From: Actinoplanes siamensis
GTDB lineage: Bacteria; Actinomycetota; Actinomycetes; Mycobacteriales; Micromonosporaceae
Direction of reading: 5' to 3'
Assembly: GCF_016862395.1 (NCBI RefSeq)
Contig: NZ_BOMW01000040.1
Span: forward strand, 1-64,000
Length of the DNA: 64,000 nucleotides
The number at the start of each line of letters is the position of its first letter. The stretch's first letter is position 1. Under the pieces are notes generated by a model, which was not told where the DNA came from, did not search any database, and was given only the letters and a program-made list of their open reading frames with translations. This document shows, one piece after another, positions 8,377 to 14,848 of this stretch. Position numbers and translations under genes: made by a program.

Positions 8377-9116
8377 TTCCTTTTGTCCGCCGGCCACTGC
8401 CGGCCGGTCTGTCAGCCACGCTCACCGCCAGGACAGCCGAGCTCCGCGGCAGCGCCAACCCGTACGAGGACGCCCGGAAGGCGTGGAAGGCCGCCGGTCC
8501 GATCCGCCGCGGCCTGAAGCGGCACCTGTGCACGGCCTGCGCCAGGCCCGCCTTCTGCATGTACTGCCACGAGAGCCGGGGCACGGACGTCGACCACTAC
8601 GAGCCGATCAAGCGGCGGCCACTGCGCGCCTTCGACTGGCACAACCACCTCCTGGCCTGCTCCTGCTGCAACCAGCAGGCCAAGCAGGAGATTTTTCCGG
8701 TCGATCCGGCAGGGCGACCGCTACTGCTCGATCCGGCGGCCGACGACTCGGCCGATCACATGACGCTGGCGTCGACCGGGGAGTTCATCGACCTGACGCC
8801 CCGCGGGGCGGAGACGATCGCCGTGCTCGGCCTGAACAGGCGGGGCGAACTCGTTCAGGCTCGGTACCGCTCCTGGCGGGGCGTGATCCGGGTGTTCGAG
8901 CAGGCCGCCCGGAACGGAGACCTGCTCAGCCCGGACGATCTGGAGGACCTGCGGTTCCTGCCGGTCGTCGAGGCGTTTCACCACTTCGCCCATGACATCG
9001 CGGCCGGGCGGCTACCGCGGAAAGGCGTACGGCCGGGGATCGTGTCGTACGCACAGCAGAACCTGGCGGTGGTCAGCGGCGTCTTCGCCGCGTGTCGCCT
9101 GAAGCGCCTCGGCTGA
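8373..9116 (+). CDS. HNH endonuclease, PtuB-like
   Basis: A 247-residue protein whose N-terminal half is an HNH/McrA-type nuclease. Cys62-x-x-Cys65 and Cys96-x-x-Cys99 look like the structural zinc ligands. The catalytic stretch is TDVDHYEPIKRR (His75), followed by the W-H-N motif at 89-91. The remaining C-terminal half has no motif I recognise. The GTG start overlaps the ATPase stop by four bases, and no other gene in the row shares the strand, so the pair forms a closed two-gene unit. In Septu, the ATPase and HNH protein form a complex that degrades nucleic acid after phage sensing; a role here as nuclease effector is inference from that family. Confidence 0.82.
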   Translation: MIPFVRRPLPAGLSATLTARTAELRGSANPYEDARKAWKAAGPIRRGLKRHLCTACARPAFCMYCHESRGTDVDHYEPIKRRPLRAFDWHNHLLACSCCNQQAKQEIFPVDPAGRPLLLDPAADDSADHMTLASTGEFIDLTPRGAETIAVLGLNRRGELVQARYRSWRGVIRVFEQAARNGDLLSPDDLEDLRFLPVVEAFHHFAHDIAAGRLPRKGVRPGIVSYAQQNLAVVSGVFAACRLKRLG

Positions 9117-9134
9117 CTTTCCGGCGGTCAGCCG
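9110..9134. terminator. Hairpin covering the stop codons of two converging genes
   Basis: CGGCTGAC (9110-9117) pairs with GTCAGCCG (9127-9134) over 8 bp. The left arm includes the HNH stop and the right arm includes the stop of the Asp23-like gene on the other strand, so one short hairpin could end transcription from both sides. There is no U-run. Confidence 0.4.
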
Positions 9135-9499
9135 ATCGCGATGTCGTCCACGTTCACGTTCACGGCGAGGACGCGCAGGCCGTAGCTCTCCACCGCCTCG
9201 GTGACCTTGGTCTGCACGGCGCTGGTCACCTCGGCGACCACGGTGCCGGGGGCCAGCACGACCACCATGTTGACGGTCACCGTTCCCTCCTTGACCTCGG
9301 CGGACACGCCGCGGCTGGCGTCGCCGACGGTGTCCAGGCCGACCTTGTCGAGCACGCTGTTGAAGAAGCGCGCGACGTCGCCGCCCAGGTCCGCGACGCC
9401 GGGGACGCCTCGGGCGGCCGCGGCGGCGATCTTCTCGACCACCTCGCCGGAGACGGTGATGGTGCCGTTCGCCGTGGTGCCGCCAGTGGGTTCGGTCAT
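9128..9499 (-). CDS. Asp23/Gls24 family envelope stress protein
   Basis: From the ATG at 9499, with GGAG nine bases upstream, the product is 123 residues and matches the Asp23/Gls24 (alkaline shock) family. It has the ISGEVVEKIA-type start (here ITVSGEVVEKIAAAAARGV) and the pattern of alternating strands ending in VLAVNVNVDDIAI. In Gram-positive bacteria such proteins sit at the membrane or cell wall and respond to envelope stress. The frame runs on upstream to 9745, but that extension is Arg-rich and lacks family features. The gene is alone on its strand and faces the HNH gene. Confidence 0.85.
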   Translation of the reverse strand: MTEPTGGTTANGTITVSGEVVEKIAAAAARGVPGVADLGGDVARFFNSVLDKVGLDTVGDASRGVSAEVKEGTVTVNMVVVLAPGTVVAEVTSAVQTKVTEAVESYGLRVLAVNVNVDDIAIG

Positions 9500-9762
9500 G
9501 GCCCTGTTCTCCGCTTCTCGGCGCAGTTCCGCTGCTTCGCCGGGGACTGTACTGAAGATCAGCGGCGGCTCGCCAGACCGGTATCCGACTGTCCGGAGCG
9601 GCACACACGGAATCGCACCGTCCATCGTGGCCGGAATGCGGAAAACGGTGCTGCCGCGGCCCGCCGAAACGGATTCCCCACCCCACTGCGACCTGGGAAA
9701 ACGTGGCACGTTCCATTCTCCGCCGAGCCGGTAACGTCGATTCAACAGGCTCGGGAGGCGTC

Positions 9763-10191
9763 ATGGAGAATGACCACTACGGCGATGAGCTGACCCTCCG
9801 GTTGTCCGGCATCGCCGACATCACCGCGCTCGACGACGATCTGGCCTTGACAACCTTCATGCGGGACCTGGTGACCCGGATCGGCATGACGGTGATCGCC
9901 GGGCCGCTGGTCGCCACCGAGGGCGGCCCGCCGGAGAAGGCGGGCAAGTCGGCAGTGGTGATCCTGGCCGAGTCGCACGCCGCCGTCCACACCTATCCGC
10001 ACCTGCGGGAGGTCTTCGTCAACGTGTTCTCCTGCAAGCCGTTCCGCGAGGCCGACGTGCTCGCCGAGTTCCGCCGGCTGGTCGGCGGCTTCGAGATCAC
10101 CGAGCACACGCTGCGCCGCCGGGGTGAGGAGTGGCCGCGGGATCCGGTCGCCGCCGGGAGTCTCTGGAGCGCCCGCCGGATAGGCGCCTGA
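9763..10191 (+). CDS. Small S-adenosylmethionine decarboxylase-family protein (SpeD-like)
   Basis: The ATG at 9763, with GGGAGG four bases upstream, gives 142 residues, close to the usual size of bacterial class 1B AdoMet decarboxylase. The self-cleavage site is ILAESHAAVHTYP; Ser71 would become the pyruvoyl group, with His76 and Cys91 (VNVFSC) in the usual processing and proton-donor positions. The protein would make decarboxylated AdoMet for spermidine synthesis. No spermidine synthase or other polyamine gene lies in the window, and some small SpeD homologues have changed substrate to arginine or ornithine, so the substrate is left open. It is followed 21 bases later by the peroxiredoxin gene. 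Confidence 0.8.
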   Translation: MENDHYGDELTLRLSGIADITALDDDLALTTFMRDLVTRIGMTVIAGPLVATEGGPPEKAGKSAVVILAESHAAVHTYPHLREVFVNVFSCKPFREADVLAEFRRLVGGFEITEHTLRRRGEEWPRDPVAAGSLWSARRIGA

Positions 10192-10212
10192 CCCGGCACT
10201 ATCGTCGGTGCC

Positions 10213-10689
10213 ATGACTGAGAACGTGCGTCTGAGCGCCGGCGACGCCGCGCCCGGCTTCACCCTTCCCACCGACACCGGCGAGAGCCTCTCGCTCTCCG
10301 ACCTGCGCGGGCGCAAAGTGGTGCTGTACGCGTACCCGGCCGCCATGACGCCCGGCTGCACCAAGCAGGCCTGCGACTTCCGTGACTCGCTGGCGTCGCT
10401 GCAGGCGGCCGGGTACGAGGTGGTCGGCATCTCACCCGACAAGCCGGCCAAGCTGGCCACGTTCCGCGAACGTGACGCCATCACGTTCCCGCTGGTCAGC
10501 GACGAGGACAAGAGCGTGCTGACGGCGTACGGCGCCTTCGGCGAGAAGCAGCTCTACGGCAAGACGGTGACCGGCGTGATCCGATCCACCTTCGTCATCG
10601 ACGAGAACGGCGCCGTCGAGCGGGCTCTCTACAACGTCAAGGCCACCGGGCACGTCGCGAAGCTGCGCCGTGACCTGGGCCTGGACTGA
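10213..10689 (+). CDS. bcp: Thiol peroxidase of the Bcp/PrxQ type
   Basis: A 158-residue peroxiredoxin that reduces hydrogen peroxide and organic peroxides using thioredoxin. The peroxidatic Cys is in PAAMTPGCTKQACDFRD (Cys49), and Cys54, five residues later, is the resolving Cys typical of the atypical two-Cys PrxQ/Bcp group. GISPD and TFVID motifs and the length fit the family. One small departure is PAAMTPGCT where most have PKANTPGCT. The gene lies 21 bases after the SpeD-like gene on the same strand and may share its transcript. Confidence 0.92.
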   Translation: MTENVRLSAGDAAPGFTLPTDTGESLSLSDLRGRKVVLYAYPAAMTPGCTKQACDFRDSLASLQAAGYEVVGISPDKPAKLATFRERDAITFPLVSDEDKSVLTAYGAFGEKQLYGKTVTGVIRSTFVIDENGAVERALYNVKATGHVAKLRRDLGLD

Positions 10690-11091
10690 CCGCTTCCGAA
10701 CTGCGGAAAATCCACAAGTCCGGGTCCGGCCCGCCGATCAGGAGAGCACTTCGCCCCGGCGGGCGGTTCCCGGACTCACGGCGGCCGTCATGCGGTACCA
10801 ACCCGCAAGGCGGCCGCCGTGCACGAACCCCATCGCTTCCGGCACGCACAGCCGGACGCGATGCCGGCGAGCCGCCGCGCCGCGCGCTCCCCGGCTGGTC
10901 CTGAGGGGTGCCTCAAGGCGTTCGAGACGCCTCCGGGGGCCGGCCGTACTGCCTCGGCTGGAGTTGAGGGGCGCCTTGAAGGTGTTCGAGGCGCCTCTGG
11001 GAGGTCGGCGGGCAGCCGGCACCGAGACGCCATCGGTCGAGGGAAACGTCTAGACTCTGCGCAACGCTTTGCCTCTGCGAGGGCGAAACGG
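10690..11091. other. 400-bp intergenic stretch upstream of tRNA-Leu
   Basis: No convincing gene is seen on either strand; the open frames here are Arg/Ala-rich in all directions. The stretch holds a pair of related inverted-repeat units (listed separately) and presumably the tRNA promoter close to 11050-11090, where TAGACT could be a -10 element. Confidence 0.5.
10903..10997. repeat. Two 31/32-bp direct repeats, each with a partial dyad
   Basis: The units at 10903-10933 and 10966-10997 share GAGGGG-GCC-T-AAGG-G-TTCGAG-CGCCTC with a few substitutions and one added base. The second unit ends in the palindrome GAGGCGCCTC. They start 63 bases apart in a stretch without a gene. I cannot tell whether they bind a protein or are decayed mobile-repeat ends. 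Confidence 0.55.
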
Positions 11092-11178
11092 GCGGGAGTG
11101 GCGAAATTGGCAGCCGCGCGGGTTTTAGGTGCCCGTGCCCGAGAGGGCGTGAGGGTTCGAGTCCCTTCTCCCGCACCA
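11092..11178 (+). tRNA. tRNA-Leu (anticodon UAG)
   Basis: The acceptor arm GCGGGAG (11092-11098) pairs with CTCCCGC before a discriminator A and an encoded CCA. The D-loop is of the leucine type (GCGAAATTGGCAGCCGC). The anticodon loop TTTAGGT gives UAG and is closed by CGGGT/GCCCG. A long variable arm (TGCCCGAGAGGGCGT) marks a class II tRNA, and the T-arm is AGGGTTCGAGTCCCT. It reads CUA/CUN leucine codons. Confidence 0.96.
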
Positions 11179-11276
11179 GATGGCCGGTGAGGCCGGCCCG
11201 CCGCCGTTCCGGTCGCGCCGGCCGGTCAGCCTGTCACGGACCCGGCGGAGGCCGGGGCACGGCGCGAGCGCGCCGA

Positions 11277-11588
11277 TCAGCCGCAGTCGCGGGCCACCGA
11301 GTGGTGTGTGACGCTCAGCTCGCGCTCGATCAGATAGTCGTCGTCCTCCGGGTAGAAGACCGCCCGGTCGATGTCCTCGCCGGCGAAGCCCCGGATCACC
11401 TCGGCCGACTCCCACCAGCTCACCGTGCTCACCTCGGAACGGCCGTCGCCGAGGTCCCGCGTCCACATCTGGGCGCCGAGGTCCCCGGGGGTCGCCCGGT
11501 ACGCCGCCAGACCGGTTCGTTCGATGTACGCCACGTACGCCTCCGCCTGGTCGGTGCGCACCCATCCCCGCCACATCCGCGCGATCAC
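11277..11588 (-). CDS. Small ABM-like (dimeric alpha/beta barrel) protein
   Basis: A 103-residue protein with the look of an antibiotic-biosynthesis-monooxygenase fold: MIARMWRGWVRTDQAEAYVAYI at the start, a GLAAYRATPGDLGAQMWTR middle, and VSTVSWWESAEVIRGFAGED near the end, a common order in this fold. Proteins of this family are mostly small dimers; some act on quinones or haem, and many have no known substrate. It is divergent from the MOSC gene with 22 bases between the starts. No catalytic residue can be named with confidence. Confidence 0.7.
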   Translation of the reverse strand: MIARMWRGWVRTDQAEAYVAYIERTGLAAYRATPGDLGAQMWTRDLGDGRSEVSTVSWWESAEVIRGFAGEDIDRAVFYPEDDDYLIERELSVTHHSVARDCG

Positions 11589-11610
11589 CCGCCCAGCCTA
11601 GGCTGGAGGC

Positions 11611-12423
11611 ATGCGGATCGCCGAGCTGCACTCGTACCCGGTGAAGGGTTGCCACCGCCTCGATCACGACGAGGCCCGGGTGGAACCGTGGGGCCTGGCA
11701 GGCGATCGACGATGGATGATGGTCGACGCGGACGGGGTGGGCATCACCCAGCGGGACACCGCCCGGCTGACGCGGCTGACCGTCCGGCACCGGCCCGGCG
11801 GTCTCCGGCTGACCGCTCCTGACCTGCCCGGTCTCGACCTGGACGAGCCGGTCGACGGGCCGAAGGTCGTCGTGCGGGTGTTCCGCAACAAACCTGAGCT
11901 TCCCGCGCGTGTCGCGGAGTCCGAGTGGAGCAGCGCGTTCCTCGGCCGGGACGCGCGACTGGTCTGGCAGTCCGACCCGACCAGCCGGACCATCCCGGAG
12001 CACGCCACACCTGACGACCGGGTCAGCTTCGCCGACGGCTACCCGCTGCTGCTGGCCAGCACGGCGTCGCTGGACGCGGTGAACGACTGGCTGGTGGAGG
12101 GCGGCGACGAGCCGGTCCCCATGCACCGGTTCCGTCCGAATCTGGTGGTCACCGGCGCGCCGGCCTGGGCCGAGGACGGCTGGCTGGGCCGGCGGCTGCG
12201 GATCGGCGAGCTGACGTTCCGCGTGGCCAAGCATTGCGCCCGGTGCCGCGTGACCACTGTCGATCAGGAGACCGGGGAGATCGGGCGGCAGCCGCTGAAG
12301 GTGCTGGGGCTGCACCGGCGCATCGACGGCGGCTTGATGTTCGCGGTCAACCTGATCCCGGATCTGGCGGCGGGCGACACCGGGCTGTTGCGGATCGGGG
12401 ACACGGTGGCGCCACTGGAGTGA
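11611..12423 (+). CDS. MOSC-domain protein with N-terminal beta-barrel domain
   Basis: A 270-residue protein with an N-terminal MOSC_N domain (YPVKGCHRLDHDEARVEPWGLAGDRRWMMV) and a C-terminal MOSC domain from about residue 130. The MOSC domain ends with RVAKHCARCRVTTVDQETG, whose Cys residues are where the family binds sulfur or the molybdenum cofactor. MOSC proteins include sulfurases and the N-hydroxylamine reductase subunit mARC/YcbX, and the length and two-domain build fit the YcbX/mARC side, although the ferredoxin domain of YcbX is absent. The likely task is reduction or sulfur transfer with Moco. No partner gene is adjacent. Confidence 0.85.
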   Translation: MRIAELHSYPVKGCHRLDHDEARVEPWGLAGDRRWMMVDADGVGITQRDTARLTRLTVRHRPGGLRLTAPDLPGLDLDEPVDGPKVVVRVFRNKPELPARVAESEWSSAFLGRDARLVWQSDPTSRTIPEHATPDDRVSFADGYPLLLASTASLDAVNDWLVEGGDEPVPMHRFRPNLVVTGAPAWAEDGWLGRRLRIGELTFRVAKHCARCRVTTVDQETGEIGRQPLKVLGLHRRIDGGLMFAVNLIPDLAAGDTGLLRIGDTVAPLE

Positions 12424-12508
12424 CAAGCCACTCGATAGCGGTATCGGTGTCTTAGAAGTCTCTTAGATGGTTTGCCGCGAGCGCCCGGCCCCACCAGTAT
12501 CGCTGGGC

Positions 12509-13444
12509 GTGAGTGCTCATCGACGCCCGTTCCCGACCCGCTGGCTCGCCGCCGGCGGCGCCGCGGTCCTCGCCGGCATCGTCGGCGTGGCGATGCTGCT
12601 GCAGACCGGCGGCTCGGCCTGCGCCGCGCCGCCGAGCACGAGCAGCAAGTCCGGCAAGGCCACCTTCTACGACCTGGCCGGCTCGTCCGGCAACTGCTCG
12701 TTCGAGGTGCCCGCCGACGACCTGTACGTGGCGCTCGGCCCGGACCAGTATGCCGAGGGCGCCTCCTGCGGCGCCTATCTGGACGTCACCGGCCCGAAGG
12801 GCGCCGTCCGGGTCAAGGTCTTCGACTCCTGCCCGGAGTGCGAGACCGGCCACCTGGACCTCAGCCGCACCGCGTTCCAGAAGATCGGCAACGAGGTGGC
12901 CGGCATCATCTCCGTCAAGTACAAGCTGGTCACCAACCCGTCGGTGCCGGGCCCGGTGACCGTCCGGATCAAGGAGGGCGCGTCGCGGTACTGGTTCGCG
13001 GCGCGCATCGACAACCACGCCAACCCGCTCTCCTCGGTCCAGGTCGCCGGGCCGGGCGGCACGTTCCGGACCGCACACCGCACGGACTACAACTACTGGC
13101 TGGTCGACAGCGGCGCGGGCGCCGGGCCGTACCGGATCCGGACCACCGACGTCCACGGCAACAGCACCACGCTCTCCGGCATCCGGATGAGGCCGGGAGT
13201 GGTGCAGAAGACCTCGACCTCGGTCTCCGGCAAGTCCACCACGGTCACCCAGAAGAGCACCGTCGCCGCGTCGAAGACCACGTCGTCGTCGCCCGCCGCG
13301 AAGAAGTCCGTCTCCGCCTCGCCCGGCGTCTCCGCGCCGGCGTCCTCGGTGGCCCCGCTGCCCGAATCGGCCGCCGCCGTTCCGGGCACCACCGGGGACG
13401 CTCCACTCGCGGTCGCGGATCCGGAACCGGCGAGCTGCGGCTAG
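12509..13444 (+). CDS. Secreted expansin-like protein (RlpA-like barrel plus expansin C-terminal domain)
   Basis: From the GTG at 12509 the product is 311 residues with a signal peptide (RWLAAGGAAVLAGIVGVAMLL, ending near GSACA). A double-psi beta-barrel domain follows, with the expansin marks GKATFYDLAGSSGNCSF, an ASCGAYLDV strand, and VFDSCPECETGHLDLS, which contains the conserved Asp. The second domain (WFAARIDNH...YNYWL...GPYRIRTTDVHGN) resembles the cellulose-binding CBM63 of bacterial expansins. A Ser/Thr/Lys/Ala-rich tail ends the protein. Expansins loosen plant or bacterial cell wall without hydrolysis. An in-frame ATG at 12467 is possible, but it puts 14 odd residues before the signal peptide. 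A strong hairpin follows the gene. Confidence 0.85.
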   Translation: MSAHRRPFPTRWLAAGGAAVLAGIVGVAMLLQTGGSACAAPPSTSSKSGKATFYDLAGSSGNCSFEVPADDLYVALGPDQYAEGASCGAYLDVTGPKGAVRVKVFDSCPECETGHLDLSRTAFQKIGNEVAGIISVKYKLVTNPSVPGPVTVRIKEGASRYWFAARIDNHANPLSSVQVAGPGGTFRTAHRTDYNYWLVDSGAGAGPYRIRTTDVHGNSTTLSGIRMRPGVVQKTSTSVSGKSTTVTQKSTVAASKTTSSSPAAKKSVSASPGVSAPASSVAPLPESAAAVPGTTGDAPLAVADPEPASCG

Positions 13445-13463
13445 CCGAAACAGCGAAGGCACA

Positions 13464-13500
13464 GGCGGCGGCGTCCGGGTCCGACCCGGACGCCGCCGCC
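13464..13500 (+). terminator. Strong hairpin terminator after the expansin gene
   Basis: GGCGGCGGCGTCCGGGTC and GACCCGGACGCCGCCGCC are perfect 18-base complements separated by a single base, so a stem of about 17 bp with a tiny loop forms 20 bases after the expansin stop. A short pyrimidine run (CGCTTCTTGT) follows. Confidence 0.8.
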
Positions 13501-13720
13501 CGCTTCTTGTCGGCCATGGGTGGTTGCGGCACAGGCGATGACCTCATTTCGGCACGAACCGCATGTGCACAACCTGTGGAAAACCTGCGCCCTCAGGTCA
13601 CGCGACCATAGGTGGCCAGTCTGCGCAACGACCGGATCTTCGTGAGGCCGGTGGTCGGCGCGACGACTATCGCGGATCGCTCCGGTCAGGTGGGCTGGGG
13701 TGCTGGTGTCGTGAAAGTTT

Positions 13721-13730
13721 TTATGCATAA
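13721..13730. promoter_or_regulatory. AT-rich palindrome upstream of the RpiR regulator, possible operator
   Basis: TTATGCATAA is a perfect 10-base palindrome inside GTTTTTATGCATAAGCTG, ten bases before the regulator's GTG start. It stands out in this GC-rich region. Its place over the likely promoter suggests autoregulation by the RpiR protein and control of the hut genes behind it. The same palindrome is not seen in front of hutU. Confidence 0.5.
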
Positions 13731-13739
13731 GCTGTCACC

Positions 13740-14684
13740 GTGAATGACGGAGTGGTCAGAACGGCTGAGCGCGTGCTGGACCTCTTCCACGGGGCGCGGC
13801 TGACGCCGACCCAGCGGCGGATCGCGCACAGCCTGGTCGAGCATGCCGCTACGGCGGCGTTCCTCTCCGCGGCGGAGGTGGCCGAGCTGGCCGGGGTGAG
13901 CCAGCCGTCGGTAACCCGGTTCGCGATGGCGCTCGGCTACTCCGGATATCCGGCGCTCCGGCGGGAGCTGCGCACGCTGGCCTCGGACTCGCCCAGCGAG
14001 CCGGCCGGGGGGAACTCGATGCAGCGCGCGGTGCTGGCGGAGACCGAGCATCTGCGGCGGCTCGCGGACGACCTGCAGCGGCTGGACGACGTGCGGCGGG
14101 CCGCGCGCCTCCTGGTGGGCGCGGAAGGGGACTCTCCGCACGGCCGGGACCGTGCGGGCGGCAACGGCGAGGACAGCGGCGGGCCGGCCGGCGACGGCTC
14201 GGGCGGCGGGCCGGGCTGGCGGCGACCGCTGCCGGTGTTGGGGCTGCGGGCGGCGGCGCCCCTCGCGGCGTACTTCGGGTACTTCGCGGCGAAGGTCTTT
14301 CCGGACGTCCGGGTGCTGGACACCGGCGGGACCGGGCTGCACGACCGGCTGGATCAGGCCCGCGCGGCCGGCGCCGGTGCCATGCTGGCGATCGTGCTGC
14401 CGCGTTATCCACGCGAGTCGGTCGAGGCGGTCCGGGAGGCGAAGGCCGCGGGGTACGCCGTGGTGGCGATCACCGACTCGGCGGTGAGCCCGGTGTCCGG
14501 GACGGCCGACGTGGTGCTGCCCGCCGCGGTCGGTACGCAGCTCGTCTTCGACCTGCACACCGGGCCGATGGCGATGGCCATGGTGCTGCTGGAGGCGATG
14601 TGCGACGCCGCGCCCGAACCGGTGCAGCGGCGGCTGGAGGAGTTCGAGGCGTCCGCCACCCGGCGGAACATCTTCGTGGCATGA
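13740..14684 (+). CDS. MurR/RpiR-family transcriptional regulator of the hut operon
   Basis: A 314-residue regulator with the RpiR layout. Residues 1-80 form the HTH_6 domain (RIAHSLVEHAATAAFLSAAEVAELAGVSQPSVTRF), and residues 120-295 form a SIS sugar-isomerase-like sensor domain (LGLRAAAPLAAYFGYFAAKV, then VLPRYPRESVEAVREAKAAGY). SIS domains bind sugar phosphates or other small ligands. Here the neighbours are all histidine-degradation genes on the same strand, so it probably senses a pathway intermediate such as urocanate; that is inference. About 35 residues at 129-165 are a Gly/Asp/Arg-rich insert in the SIS domain that the family lacks. The start is a GTG ten bases after an AT-rich palindrome. 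Confidence 0.85.
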   Translation: MNDGVVRTAERVLDLFHGARLTPTQRRIAHSLVEHAATAAFLSAAEVAELAGVSQPSVTRFAMALGYSGYPALRRELRTLASDSPSEPAGGNSMQRAVLAETEHLRRLADDLQRLDDVRRAARLLVGAEGDSPHGRDRAGGNGEDSGGPAGDGSGGGPGWRRPLPVLGLRAAAPLAAYFGYFAAKVFPDVRVLDTGGTGLHDRLDQARAAGAGAMLAIVLPRYPRESVEAVREAKAAGYAVVAITDSAVSPVSGTADVVLPAAVGTQLVFDLHTGPMAMAMVLLEAMCDAAPEPVQRRLEEFEASATRRNIFVA

Positions 14685-14748
14685 GCCCGGCAAGGGCATG
14701 ACCCCGGCAAGGGGCATGAGCCCGGCAAGGGCATGACCCCGCCAGGGG
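14680..14748. repeat. Four short tandem repeats between the regulator and hutU
   Basis: Copies of GCATGASCCCGGCAAGG, 16-18 bases long, begin at 14680, 14696, 14714 and 14731, alternating GAGCCC and GACCCC. They overlap the regulator's stop codon and lie about 100 bases before hutU, so they could affect transcription into the operon. The second and fourth copies are internally self-complementary (CCCCGGCAAGGGG type). Confidence 0.75.
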
Positions 14749-14848
14749 TGCGGAGACCAGCACGTATGTCGGTCCGGCGGGAACGCGGGGCCAGCGAAGA
14801 CGTGGACCAGCGATGAGACCGGCGTAGGGACGACGGAAGGAAGAGACG

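Noticed and set aside
11092..11178. tRNA-Leu as an integration site for the neighbouring Septu-like genes
   Set aside because: No integrase and no repeated tRNA 3' end were seen, and several ordinary genes lie between them.
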